The notes beneath the pieces are model-generated. The model was not told the origin of the DNA and searched no databases. It was given only the letters and a program-made list of their open reading frames with translations. Both the position numbers and the translations under genes were made by a program. Shown piece by piece: positions 8,729 through 20,557 of a DNA stretch of 64,000 bases. Position 1 is the stretch's first letter. The number at the start of each line of letters is the position of its first letter. This DNA comes from Paraphysomonas bandaiensis (taxonomy: Eukaryota; Chrysophyceae): the NCBI GenBank assembly GCA_965644295.1, contig CBFFRP010000150.1, positions 248,001-312,000 on the forward strand, given 5' to 3'.

Positions 8729-10001
8729 TTGAATGTCTTATTATTTGCAATAGGCGTTAAAAACCTGCACCAACTTAGTAGCTAGATGAATGCTAGACAA
8801 AAACTAGCTAGACCTCTACCTGTAACTAATCAGTACACACTTTTTTATCCTACTATTTAACGCTGCGGTAGCTGCTTGTGCGTCGCCGCAAGCACCAAGG
8901 TGCGACCACTTCCGCTCTGAGTCCTTAAGGTGAACATCCCGGATGCTTGACTTCAGCAGGCAGCCCAATACCCCTTGAGGTGGGCCCATTCCCGGATGCC
9001 TGTTTATTCGTCAGGGCCCAAAGACGTCTACACAAGTGACACTTATTGGTGCTAGGGGTCTGCATTTCACAGCCACAAAAACGCGCTCCTAGAAGAAATG
9101 AGAAATCCGGAACTACCCCAATGGACCACCACTGTACTCCAGCGACTCTCCAGCAGGGCCTGGAACCCTTCCGTGCCACAGGTGGAGAGATTCTGGACGG
9201 GTACCATCACAATGACACAGCTTGAAATGGTTTTTGGAGATCACATCCATGAATCACTGACGTCCCAAGGACTGCGCAGCATCGAATCAGCGATCATCAA
9301 ATTACTGCTACCGCTTTTCGCTGCAGCAAAGCTCATGATCCAAGATCGCGGAAGAAGATACGTGACCCTACGGAAAGGCCCCCCAAGGCTACTACCGCGG
9401 CCGAGTCCAAAACACAGACAGAAACGGAAACGCCCAAGGGTGCTAAGATTACTAGGAATCCACAGACGAACCGAGACTGGAACACCGCCCACCGCATCTA
9501 TGAACCCTACCAACTATACACAAAGGACCATAGCACCGGACCGTATGAAACCAACAAGCCCTAGACAAAGGCGACGACGTCTCCGGCAACCCCTCCTCTG
9601 CCCAACGCCCAAACGGTACATGGCGACACCGCCACATTCCACCACACCATCAACCTCTCAGTCCACGCATCTAGTGCTCGGTACACTCAGGACCTTAATA
9701 CAGAACCCGGTACCTCAGAGCCAGGCGGAACCGTATCCCAAGGGGAGACCCCCGGACAACACGCGCCAGTGAGTCCTCAGATACACGAGCAGGGCGAACT
9801 CACACACAACATCAAGAACGGAAGTGGTTGCACCTTGGTGCTTGCGGCGACGCACAAGCAGCTTCTGTAGCGTTAAATAGTAGGATAATAGAATTTGTGC
9901 TGATTAGTTATGGGTAGAGGCTTACTAGTAGACTAGTATTCAACTAGCCGCTATATCGGAACGAGTTTTTAACGCCTATTGCTAAATAAAAAGACATTCA
10001 A
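8729..10001. mobile_element. TIR DNA transposon, both ends present (about 1.27 kb)
   Basis: The left end (8731-8917) and right end (9819-9999) are inverted copies of each other over about 185 bp. Termini are GAATGTCTTATTATTTGCAA and its inverse ending AAGACATTC. Shared inner blocks are ATCCTACTATTTAACGCT and the core GCTTGTGCGTCGCCGCAAGC next to CACCAAGGTGC. If the ends are taken as TTGAATG...CATTCAA, both flanks read TA, a possible TA target duplication, but the region is AT-rich. The interior holds a 224-codon frame at 9098-9772 (Arg/Pro-rich C-terminal half) with no recognised transposase motifs. A left-side block at 8930-9060 is shared with the other copies. Probably non-autonomous. Confidence 0.85.
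9098..9772 (+). CDS. Possible ORF inside TIR element, unrecognised
   Basis: An uninterrupted frame of 224 codons inside the TIR element. Residues about 1-75 look like ordinary protein (Trp, Phe and Leu-rich), whereas the rest is basic and Pro/Thr/Ser-rich. The very end (KGRPPD) is echoed in the other copies near 700 and 58,080. No DDE, HUH or reverse-transcriptase motif is visible. It could be a degenerate gag- or DNA-binding-like remnant or a chance frame. Confidence 0.2.
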   Translation: MRNPELPQWTTTVLQRLSSRAWNPSVPQVERFWTGTITMTQLEMVFGDHIHESLTSQGLRSIESAIIKLLLPLFAAAKLMIQDRGRRYVTLRKGPPRLLPRPSPKHRQKRKRPRVLRLLGIHRRTETGTPPTASMNPTNYTQRTIAPDRMKPTSPRQRRRRLRQPLLCPTPKRYMATPPHSTTPSTSQSTHLVLGTLRTLIQNPVPQSQAEPYPKGRPPDNTRQ

Positions 10002-10766
10002 TATATATGTACCACACAAGCATTCGGTTATGAGTGGACAGAAGAATATCTGCTGACTATGTTTGCGGCTCACGTTAGTTTCCCAGAGAGAATCTCTCCG
10101 GTACTTATCCCCCAGAACACCACGACAAGGTGCGAGTCCGACTTTGTTGAGGGTATGATATGATGTGATATGATAATATGATATAAAAAGAGTGATATAT
10201 CATAGCTCTTATTAGCTACTCTTTACTGTACTATCGAAGCATCCCACCACGCATTCTACTATATTTCTTGTTCTCGATGTACTCACTGCTTCCCCCTCCT
10301 CCCTTGCTGCACGTTGTTGTGTGCGTACCCCAGAGAAAAACACTTCAGCCAGCATGTGGTACGTGGACAGCACGACAGCACTCATGACTCGTCAGCGCCT
10401 ATAGGTGACTCTTATACAACAATAATTACCGAAAAAAACCCTCGTATTCTACTGGTGTTCAATTATGTTTCCTCTTTCATGTTTGTTCTGCTACTGGCTA
10501 AGACGGTAAAACAACCAATTCCGTCGCTTCCCCACAGCAACTTGAGGCCACCATATTTTTCAAACTCAGAAGGGTATATTGCTATATTTCTGCATGTATG
10601 TACCCAGATTGTAGTAGTAGATTTATATCACTGCCTTTACTGCTGTACTGCTGTGCATCGTACCCTACGTGTATCTATTATGAATAATTTTGAGAGAATT
10701 GTACCTTGGTGCTTACGGCGACGCACAATTCTCGTAACTTTAAACGGGATTTATTATTCAACCTAA
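10002..10766 (+). mobile_element. Decayed relative of the TIR element
   Basis: Sequence at 10,008-10,140 is similar to the reverse complement of 40,650-40,778, and both can encode the stretch AAHVSFPE after a Trp/Leu-rich run. Sequence at 10,450-10,580 matches 560-720 (CTACTGGCTAAGACGG block). The element core recurs at 10,695-10,730 as CCTTGGTGCTTACGGCGACG. A 150-codon frame at 10,314-10,766 crosses these pieces and is not convincing as a gene. Confidence 0.6.
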
Positions 10767-11034
10767 TAAATTTAGTGTAAAATCCTAGTCAATTGGTTAA
10801 AAAACCTAGTCATTTATTTATTAATATTTCATATTTTCAAATTGAAATGAGTAGGTTGATTAGTAGTGTAACTATAGAAGTTGACTCTAGTAGGTGTTTA
10901 TGGTATTGACCCTTATAATAGTCACAAACTCAAACATGGGAGCATGCTCTAGCCATCAATTAATAAAAGCAGATATTGTGTACATGCTATACATCACACT
11001 TCAGCTTTACATTCCATTGAGAATTAGTAGTGAA

Positions 11035-11640
11035 AGTCTTATTAGTTTCAATATAGGCGTGTAAGAGAGAGTCAATACTTAACTCTGATATCCTACTACT
11101 TAACGATACGAAACTTGCTTTGTGCGTCACCACAAGCACCAAGGTTCAACCACTTTCGCTTTCTATCACTCAAAGCAAACGCTAGTGAGCAAGAAGACAT
11201 CTGCTGAAGGCGAACAGCCCAGATGCTTGACTTCAGGAGGCAGCCCAATACCCCGGATGCTTGTTTATTTTGTCATGCATGGCCCAAAGACGTCTATACA
11301 AGTGGCACTTATCTGTGTCCCTTGTACCACACAAGATAATGAGAATTAGACAGTTTCTCAGGGCCAAGTCCGATGCAGTTCCATAGCTTCCTTAAAGGGC
11401 CATCATGACACACATCTCATGTTACTGATGTTCTGCTGTAGTCACTTCAATGCTTTGACTAGGTTAAGACTTCAGTCATTTATTTCTTTGACTGGGTGAT
11501 TATACCAAAAATAGTGTGACTAGGTAATTTCACAATTTGAGTAGGTTGAATAATACTTCCCGCGTTGAAAAAGAGGATGCTGGCATCAATGCTGGACTTC
11601 TTTTTGTAGGCTATTGCTAATAATAAGACATTCTATATAT
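11035..11640. mobile_element. Degenerate copy of the TIR element
   Basis: A left-terminus-like sequence (AAGTCTTATTAG, ATAGGCGTGTAAGAG) occurs at 11,035-11,070. The inverted core with CACAAGCACCAAGG is at 11,128-11,145, and the block with AGATGCTTGACTTCAG at 11,218-11,300 matches 8930-9060. A right terminus CTATTGCTAATAATAAGACATTC is at 11,611-11,634. The interior is shortened and mutated. Confidence 0.65.
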
Positions 11641-11955
11641 ATCGAAGCATATCACGTCCGGTTCCACTAAAAAGGGAACGTGGTTGTGTAGATGCCACGC
11701 ATGCTGGAACTAATAACTCATTAGGAAAATGTGACAAAAGAACACCGCTTTGCAAGAAACAAATGAAACCAAACAATCTTCTATATTCCATGATATCTTT
11801 TTTAAGAGAGCAAGGTAGTATCCGTTGTACGACTGCAACCTACGCTCAAAAAATATTCACAGCTTCTTTAGTATCACAGTTATTCGTCAACAGTTTACAT
11901 AAATCGCAGCATTAAAAAATACTTCACAACAACTAAATATGAGGTAATTAATGCA
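11641..11955. other. Gap between transposon remnants and the coiled-coil gene
   Basis: AT-rich 3' flank of the minus-strand gene that ends at 11,956. Nothing else was recognised. Confidence 0.6.
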
Positions 11956-14900
11956 TCAATATCCCGTTCCACTACGTTGGCTACCATGAAAAGAGTCTAA
12001 TTTGCTCGCTAGACTTTGTAAGTCAGTACCAAGCTTAGCTAAACGCAAAGCAGACTCTCTAGCAACACTTTTCGGTGCCATACTCTCCGGCTTGCTACTT
12101 TCTGACACTGGCATATCAAGTCGCATTGGAGGAGATGACGAGACGGATAGTTTTGTGGTAGTGTTGCTGTGGCGATATCCACTATAATGATGAGTCGGAT
12201 ACGTAGGGGTAAACTTCGCCCGCTGCTGCATCTGATATGCTCTACCATGAGCGTAAGGAGTGGCTCCCGAGGTGCTAGTGTTGTACGACTCAACCCGTCG
12301 CTCCGCTACTGGTGTACTATCTCGCCATCCCCGCATGTACTCAGCGTCGCGTGAAGGGGTGTCTCCTCGGTACGAGTTAAAATCAATATCAGGGGACGAC
12401 GGGCGCCAAGAGCGTTCGTCGCCCACATGCGTGTCAGTGTCGGGATGGTCTATACTCCTACTGTGATACGGTGTTTGTTTTCTGTGATGTGTGGTCTTCG
12501 TTGAGGCCTTCCACGGAGAAGGAGATGTGAAATGTACATGTGATCTTTGTTTGTTTCGATCATCCGGTCTGTGAGAACGCAGTCCTTCCCTGTCATGAGG
12601 TGTATCATGCATGCTCACGCTACGCCGAACCCCGTTACCCTCTATTCCACTGTCGGAGTGAGGAGGAGTGAGAGGAGCCACATCACTTGCAGCATCTAGC
12701 ATATCTAGTGAGAACTTTGGCTGTTGGGGAGTTTCGCGGGCACTGACTTCAACTTGGCTACGAGCTAACGACGTATTGCTTTTATCGTGTTGTTCGTAAG
12801 TGCTCTCTAAGCTGCGCAGCGAGGCAGTCCTCTTGGAATCAGCGACAAGGCTCTGCAATCGAAGAGAAAGCTTCGAGTTAGCATGAAGCAAATCAGATAT
12901 GCTTTGTTCCACTGACACGGATTTTAGACCGCCATTCAGTCCCATATCGAAAGGAGATGTGCGTTTTTCAGCCTCATAGGAATGCAGCATATTTCGGGTA
13001 TCATTAACAAGACTTCCAATATCTACTAATAGGTCAGATGCACGATCAACCACAACTTTTAAGGTAGATACATCAGCAGACGTTGAGGTGGTGTCGTGCT
13101 GCAGCAAAGAGCTTCGAAGGATACCCTCCGACTCTCTTATAGACTTCTCGAGGTCGGGGTTGATTTGCCTCTGTCGCAGTTTCTTTACTTCGGACTTCAG
13201 ATCTCCGATTTGTGATTCCTGTTCGTTCAATAGATTATCACGCATACTGATGTTATCATTAAGTTTAGAAATAGTTTCAGAAAGTGAACTATTTTCCTCT
13301 TCCAGCCGCTTGATGTCGCCGCGAAGTGTATTAATTCGCTCCCCCCTGTCATCCAACTCATAAGACATTAGTTTGTTGGATTCCGCGACGTCATTAAATT
13401 GTGATGAAAGTTTTGCCACAGCGTCCTCAGCTTCTGCCATTTGGTCGACCTGGGAGGTAAGAATTGCGACTTCTTCTTTTAGGACAGCAACTTCGTGCTC
13501 AAGTGTTTGCGTCCGCTGCTTCTCTAGTGTGAGGGCCTTATTCGTTTCAGTGTATCTGTCTTCAATTTCCCGAACTTGTTGAGCATGTCGATTTAAAATA
13601 TCTTGTTGAAACGAACGCATCTCCCTAGAGCTTTCTTCGCGTGCCTTTCGATCGTTCGTGATGTGATTTTGTGCTTTCGAGAGCGATGAGCTCAGATCTG
13701 CGACTTTGTGGGTGAGTAAAGATGCGCGGTCTTGAACGGTCTGCAACTGCGTTTGAACAGCTGTAACCATCGTTTGACTCCGCACCTCAAATAACTTTCT
13801 AATCTTTACTAACCGCTCCATTTTGACCTGAATACGCTCCACAATGGCGATAGATGATTGTAGCAGATCGTCCGGTCGTTCAAGCATGCCTTCCACCAAC
13901 GAGACCATATCATTACTAGAGTACGTGTACCCGTCGGTCCAAAGGACAGACAACGAGTTGTTGCGTGAGCCACCCATGAGTTGCAGTCTACGAGAGTGCT
14001 CACTATCATGGCTATCAAAGGATTCCATCGCCAGTACCAGCACCTGGTCCCACTTCAAAAGTGCATGAAGCACAACTGAACACGTCTTTCCGAAATCAGA
14101 TCGAGCTGACACTAATTTCTTCCCTTCTTCAGAGAGACGCTTCTCCTCAATAGCTCGTTCCTCCCTGAAGGAGTCAAGCTCAGCACGCAGTGCGGATGAA
14201 ACTGATCGTTGTTCTGTCAGCGCCGCCTCAACTGCTGCAGACCTCGCCTTCTCCTCACTGATGTCGATTCGTAGATTCTCCATTTCATCAACCATAGAAT
14301 CTATCTTGTCTTGTCTCTCTACAGCTTCTCGTCGTAGAGCAGCTACCTCATCGACTCGCCGCGAGAGCTCGGATGATTGTGACTGATTGGTCACGGTGAG
14401 ATTCTCATACTTTACCTTGAGATTCTCTAGCTCGGCGGAGTAAGTGGATAGCTGTGCCCTTTGTTTTTCGTTCTCCCTGTAGGTGCTCTCGGCACCAGCT
14501 GAAAGAGACTTCAGAGAATTATTTTCTTCCTTGTACCGATTCAATTCCGACTGCAGTGTCGATAACTGAGTCCCTCTCTCCCGTAATTCCTCTCTCAACT
14601 CATCAACTGCACCCTTATCACGCTGTGCCTCATATTTGAGAGATGTAGTCTCTTCGCGTTGAGCATGCAGAGCAGTCACTGTGTCGTCAAGCGTCTTCGT
14701 AGTTGTCAGCAGGCGTGATTCCACATCGGCACACTTTTGTTTCAAGCTATCGCACATGGCATCTCGTGTTCGAATTTCTACTTTGAGAGCCTCCACCTCC
14801 CGTACTAAACCTTCTACCTTAGAACGCTCTAGTTCAATCCCTCCCTTAAGCGACATCACTTCCTCCGATTTCTCATGAACTCTGTCGCAATTAGGTTTGA

Positions 14901-16000
14901 CTATATCGAACGTTAAGCACACAGAAAATTAACTAACCGTTGCATGAGCTCTTCTTTCACTTTGTAGATGTCACCGTGTTCTTGGGACCGCAGCTCGCGC
15001 ACCTCTTCAGAATGGCTATCGCGTAAGGTCTCTAACTCATTACGAAAGCTCTCTCTTGTCTGAGTGAGGGCCTCGCTGTGCTGACTATGAATTCGTTCCA
15101 CCTCCTATATGAAAGCTATTATTCACAAGTTGAGATATAGGTATTACCGACCTTTTCACTGCTGTACTTTATCTCCTCCACCTTTGCTTCATAGTGATCA
15201 GTCAGCGCAGCTAATCTCTCCTCGGCCTCCTCCTCCAACCGAGCTTTTGCTGCTTCCGCCCTATGCAGGCGCTCCTATCAAGTAAAACAAAGTAAATTTG
15301 AGTCCGCACGCCGTTCAACTTCTGAATTTACCCTGAGGTTTTCCACTTCAGATGAATGTTCCGCAGCCTCGATCTTAAGCATATCATTTTCAGTCCGCAC
15401 ACGAACAATTTCGTCATCGAGCTCGGAAGATCGCATGCCTGACAGTCGTTGTTTATCCAGCATTGCATCGCGCTCCACTGATAGCTTCTCTATATCTTCT
15501 CTTGCTGAATCTAAAGACATCCTGCATTCATTCTAAATACAATCATATAAAAAGTATTGAAGTCCAATTATTCATACCAAATCTTGTTTCAAGTGATATA
15601 TCTCGTCATTCTTAGAAGAAATAGTTCTATGTAGTGCAGATGTATCTTGTTCAGTGTGTAATTGAGAGTCTAGTTTTGCCTTGACATTATCCAGTTCGCC
15701 TTTAAGAGCCTCAATGGCCCCTTTAGCTTTTACAAGAAGAGAATTTCTTTGTTCTAAATCAGCATAACTATCTTCTAATTGAATTCTAAGCATTGAATTC
15801 TCAGATCTTAAATCATCAACCTCAGAGACAGGTACACCATCAGTGATCTGTCGTATATTATTCTCTAAATAATACACTTTCATTTTAAGATCAAAATTTT
15901 CTTTTTCAAGTTGTTGTTTTTCTTCAATTTCAGTTTTAAGATTTCCAGATAGTGTTTTATTACTATGATAAGTATGAAGAGTTTCATCTTGTTTCTCCAT
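11956..16000 (-). CDS. Centrosomin/SPC110-type coiled-coil protein with CM1 motif
   Basis: Probable microtubule-organising-centre scaffold. Five exons join in frame: 16000-15578, 15532-15332, 15274-15152, 15104-14938 and 14881-11956, with 45-58-bp introns, giving 1,279 residues and a TGA stop. Residues about 30-50 read EKQQLEKENFDLKMKVYYLE, a close match to the CM1 (Cnn_1N) motif of centrosomin, CDK5RAP2, SPC110 and Mto1, which binds the gamma-tubulin complex. Residues about 60-1,000 are almost continuous heptad coiled coil rich in Glu, Lys, Leu and Arg. The last 280 residues are disordered, rich in Ser, Thr, Pro and Arg, with many potential SP/TP kinase sites. No second centrosomin motif (CM2) was recognised at the C-terminus. 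Naming beyond the CM1 class is inference. Confidence 0.8.
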
Positions 16001-17856
16001 TATGTGTATGTTGTTAGCTAAGGTGTGTGTATGTATGTATGTATGTATGTATGGAGGGGCTAATGCACTCCTATTGAATGACTATTGCTATGGCTTGTGG
16101 TAGGTAGTAGAGTGTAGAAGAAAGGATTGGAATAGATAATAACTTGATGAATTTGTTGGATGGAATATGCTATAGTCTATCTCAGCATACCATACATACA
16201 TATGCATCTATACTCCACTGCACTCGACTCAGATATTTAAACATACATACATATCCATATATACATACATACCTATACATACATACATGTGTACAGTGTG
16301 TACAGCAGTATGTATATATTTGAATATCTGAGATGGATAGAATACAGAGGTATACGGCAGTATGTTTAGAGTTTACATATAGAAGTTAATATATGAAAGC
16401 TACGTACATGTGCCTGTATACGGAGTGTATACACTGTAGTTCATGTTGCAAGTTTCAAGTGGACAGACAGATCTGAAGTTGTGTCCATTAACATGTTGAC
16501 TATCTACTGGCATAACTAATCAGAGAAATAACGGTGTGCAATACGGAGTAATGAAGTTGCACTTGATTGACTAATAGTCTCACCTCCACGTATCTTCATT
16601 TAATAATCGTCTCATACTGCATACCGCCACTAATCTGTGTAACATCAAGTGGCAAAATACCGTCACACAAGAAAAAATGCCACATACCGTATATGAGCTG
16701 CAAGATAAGGTTTAAGAGATTAAGGTTGTCAATACTACATAGATTCTGTGCGTATACACATACAGGGCAAATGATATTATGTACCACTTTCTAAACTGCA
16801 TTGAGTCTAAGAACAAATTACAGATAGGCATGTAATTGTAGAAATCATTAATCTTAGCTGCACAAAACTTTGAATACATTGTCACAGTGACACTAGAGAA
16901 ACGTAATCTGTGCAAAAGATTGGTCAGAAACCGAAAAATAACTTTTTCAGAGGCGTGCCCATACTTATAGGCTCCTGCTCCAGTGACTTCGAATTAAGGG
17001 CTTGAAGAATTCCTGCTAAATACAAAAAGTAATTTTACGAGGCAACTTCATTTGAGATGTATGAATTGATAATGTTTTGCAAGTAAGCATCAGCCGTTGC
17101 ATCTTTCTAGAACTGGTGCTACTTCAGAGAATAGAGAGTTTATTTAAGACACGCTCTTTGATAAAGGTAATATAGAATATAGAACACACTACATAAACAA
17201 AGGATCTACTATTGGACGTAGTCAAGGGGTTATTATTTTAAAATTTAAAATGACTATGTTGACTAGGATGACTAGATACATATGGTATTCACCTAGTCAT
17301 CAATTAATATAAGCTGATATTGAGTTATTTATTATTTTGACTAGGTTGAATTATTGCAATAATTGAAATTGAGACAGTTATAATTGCAATTATAATTGAC
17401 TGCAACTTGCGTCAATTAATTGATGCGCAGGCCCCGGTTGAATAATAAAAGCTTAATATTTAATGTATTATAAGATTCTTTAACTGGTCCGACGAAACAT
17501 TGCGAAATTTTAAAATACCATACTACGATACCACATCAGAGATCTTGTTGCAATAGTGGTTTATAGTTTAATTGTCTCTAATTTCTATTGAGGTGAAAAT
17601 TTCACTGCCTTGTCGTAAATTATCTATCAAATGAGGACCCAAACCAATTCTATTTTAGCTCCGTCAATGGTCATACTTTTCCATTGAGCTATAATATATT
17701 TGCATCAAATCAGCGGGTATTTAGAGCTCAACATTTTCAATTAAGTAATGCAGTAGTGGCTCAAGGTATATGTGAACGAATAATTATAGGATCATCGTTA
17801 ACAAAAATTTTACTTAAATCCATCGCTATATTGCAATCTAGATGTAAGTCACATGT
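16001..17856. other. 1.9-kb intergenic region, short repeats only
   Basis: Upstream of the CM1 gene. It contains (TATG)n at 16,028-16,052, scattered CATACATA runs at 16,190-16,290, and an AT-rich palindromic stretch at 17,330-17,440 with ATAATTGCAATTATAATTG and AATTAATTGATGCGCAGGCC. The latter resembles 53,260-53,395. No coding region or RNA gene was recognised. Confidence 0.6.
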
Positions 17857-18334
17857 TTAAGAACGGAACTTTCCCCAGATGTGAAGGATCACGACTAAGC
17901 CAATGAAAATAAGGGAGCAAGCAAGGACTGTCGTAGGTCCACTGTAATACATAGGGTCAGTACACAGCGGTTTACAACACAAATATATCCTTACATTTTG
18001 AATCCAGGTGCATCGTCCGTATAAAAACGAAGTATTCCTATTATACAATATGAACACGACATTGACATCACTTCTGTCAATATTATTACCTTGAGAACTC
18101 TGCTGAGCAGCACGGGACGAAGTATTCTCAGTGTCCGCTCTAGCAGCAGGGCTAATATATACGTCAACTAGTTCACACACCATATCATATTGGTACATAC
18201 CGTCGTCGAAGAGCAGACTGTGCAGCAGGTCCCTTGGCGGGAGCACCAGGGCGCGCAGATGAGGGGTCTGATCCAGCTAATTTTGGCTACAATTAACATT
18301 AGCAGTGAAATAGATAACTTAATAAAATTACCAT
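17857..18334 (-). CDS. SEC61B: SEC61 beta subunit of the ER translocon
   Basis: Small tail-anchored subunit of the Sec61 protein-conducting channel. Five exons: 18334-18332 (only the ATG), 18286-18201, 18151-18090, 18037-17995 and 17941-17857; introns are 45-53 bp. The spliced product is 92 residues and ends with TAA. The N-terminal half is the usual disordered Ser/Ala/Pro/Arg region (MPKLAGSDPSSARPG). The conserved part is GILRFYTDDAPGFKIGPTTV, then a membrane segment ending LHIWGKFRS, which closely matches the animal/plant C-terminus. The individual exons are too short to stand out, so the gene is easily missed. It is head-to-head with the OLA1-like gene. Co-location with ribophorin I in this window is probably chance. 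Confidence 0.95.
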
Positions 18335-18928
18335 AATATTAGTAGGTGATGCGTAGCAAAATTGCTGTACTTTAAATAAGCCCACTCTTGAGACGCTAGT
18401 TGTGGTTGTATATGCAGAGGAGATATGCTTATATATGTATACATGTATATATGGGCTGTGCTCCCTGTATATACCACACACATACACATACACATACATA
18501 CACATATACATATACATATACATATACACACACACACCTACCGGTACACACACACATCTAGACGACATACATACTCACCGGCTCACACAACAACTCCACT
18601 GTATTGTATACTACTGTGGTATACCGCTAGACTACTGCAGTGTATAGAATATATACTACCGCTGTATTGAAACTGCTCTCATATCTTATTTCCTGTATAC
18701 CTCGGTCTGAATACACTGTATGTATGTATACATGTATGTATACTGCTGTATATAGGAGATGTGTGTATAGGTACATGTACGTATACTGCTGTATGCTATG
18801 TGTGTGTATCCTCATCTACACACTCTCTTAACAACATCCTTCTCATAACTCCCATATATACAACATGACGATTGATCTACCCTCTTAATGATCTGCTATT
18901 ACTAACAGTTAGTTTATCTATTAATAGA
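18335..18928. promoter_or_regulatory. Bidirectional intergenic region SEC61B / OLA1-like
   Basis: Divergent upstream region. It contains alternating CACATA/TATACA repeats at 18,478-18,540 and TATGTA runs at 18,715-18,800. No gene was recognised; low-complexity frames here are artefacts. Confidence 0.5.
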
Positions 18929-20557
18929 ATGGGTGATCCCATACGTCAAAGACTCGTCAGACCATCTAGAAATCTTAAAGGTGGCATAATCGGTTTAGCT
19001 AATGCTGGAAAAACATCCATATTTAATCTATTAAGTGGATCATGTGCTCCAACTGATATCAATGTATTTTGTACTATAGGTATGTGTGTTAAACTCTTTA
19101 TACAGTCACCATACAGTATAATATGAACGCTTATTGTTACATGTGATTCAGATCCTAATTACGCAACTTCAGTGTTTTTTGATGAGTCATTAGATACTGT
19201 TGCTAGAATATATAATTCGAAGAAAACTGTTCACTCGTATGTGTCTCTGTTGGATACAAGCGGTCTCGTTCGAGGCGCTCATATGGTATGTATAAGATCA
19301 CTTCTGAATCCCCCTCTTTGACTAATAGTAAGATAGGACGAGGGAATTGGCAATGATTTTTTAAGCTTGCATCAACCTATGGATATTCTCATTCATGTAG
19401 TACGGGCCTTTGTAGACGGTGGCATAACACATGTAAGTGCAACGGTTCATTAATCACCTAAACTGATTTCACACGTGGTAGGTGGAGGAGACTGTGGATC
19501 CCGCTCGAGATATTGAGCTTGTAAATGACGAGTTAATTGCAAAGGTGGCAGCCTGGTATCTATAACATGGAATGTGTCACTAGTATCTCTACGTAGGATA
19601 TTGAAATTGTTAACTTTGCTTTGAGTACAATGGAGTACAATGTGGTATCAGGAGACAGTGGACGAGAACTACTGTACGAGTTCGAGACACTTTCTAAAGT
19701 GTACGCTGTTCTCAGTGGGAAAGAATATGTTCCAAAAAAGACAGGCCCAGGGTTTAGGCGAAAAGGGAACAAACCAGTGAAGCCGGGTACAGTGCCAGAG
19801 GAAGCCCCTGAGCCAGTACCTGGTGCATACCTCAAATTATGACGTGATACATATTGATGTGAGCTCTGCAGGGAGGCCAGTTAGGTTGCATGAGTGGGAT
19901 AAAAACCAGCGAGCAATTATATCTAAATATGATGTAAGTAGGTTTACTGAAATGCTGCAATCAGTTCATGAGTGCGCAGCTGCTTACGGCGAAAGAGATG
20001 GTGTACATAGTGAACATATCTATGCGGGACTACTTACGCGGTGAGAGCCCATGGATGGAATCAGTACAGGAAGTTACAGAGAGATATGGTGGTGGGAGGG
20101 TTATACCGCTCAGTGTACAGTTCGAGAGGCATTACAGAGAGCAGATGCAGCAGGAAGGAAATCATTTCGAAGTTTATCTCCGTGCTAACCCGACGCACAA
20201 ATCTGCTCTGGGCCCTATATTCGGTTCTTTGTACCGTCAGCTGGACCTGATACGCTTTTACACGGCGAGTTCAGAAGAGGCGAAGGTGTGGTATATTCCA
20301 CAGGGCTCTACCGCACCTGAGGCGGGCGCACTCATTCATACCAGCATCGAACGGTCTGTTATGTCGAATGTATTACGATTAATATTGACTTCATTGTATT
20401 ATCCAGAGATTTCATATGTGCGAGCGCTATGACGTATGATGACCTAGTAGAGCTAGGTAGCGAAGAAAAGGTGAGACGAGTGGGCAAATTACTGCAGCAG
20501 GGAAAGAAATACGTTGTCAATGATGGCGATATATTATCTTTTCAGTATAACAAATAG
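18929..20557 (+). CDS. OLA1: OLA1/YchF-like P-loop NTPase
   Basis: Obg-family nucleotide hydrolase with a TGS domain, linked in other organisms to translation and stress. Eight exons join in frame: 18929-19079, 19152-19285, 19337-19432, 19482-19544, 19597-19822, 19872-19933, 19980-20362 and 20407-20557; introns are 44-72 bp. The product is 421 residues, against about 390-400 for the family. G1 is GLANAGKTS, switch II/G3 is DTSGLVRGAH (usually DIAGLVKGAH), then GIGNDFLS, VRAF, ITHVEETVDPARDIE. The C-terminal TGS part has IHTSIERSV, MTYDDLVELGSEEKV and YVVNDGDILSF. The G4 element, NMSE/NLSE in OLA1, reads NISM, so nucleotide specificity may differ. The overall divergence suggests a paralog or fast-evolving copy. 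ATG 18929 is chosen because family similarity begins close to it. Confidence 0.88.

Noticed and set aside
10314-10766. 150-codon frame
   Set aside because: It crosses transposon-derived blocks that are non-coding or in other frames in sister copies.
18299-18670. Several 60-90-codon frames near SEC61B
   Set aside because: CATATA-type low complexity and overlap with the first SEC61B intron; no motif.
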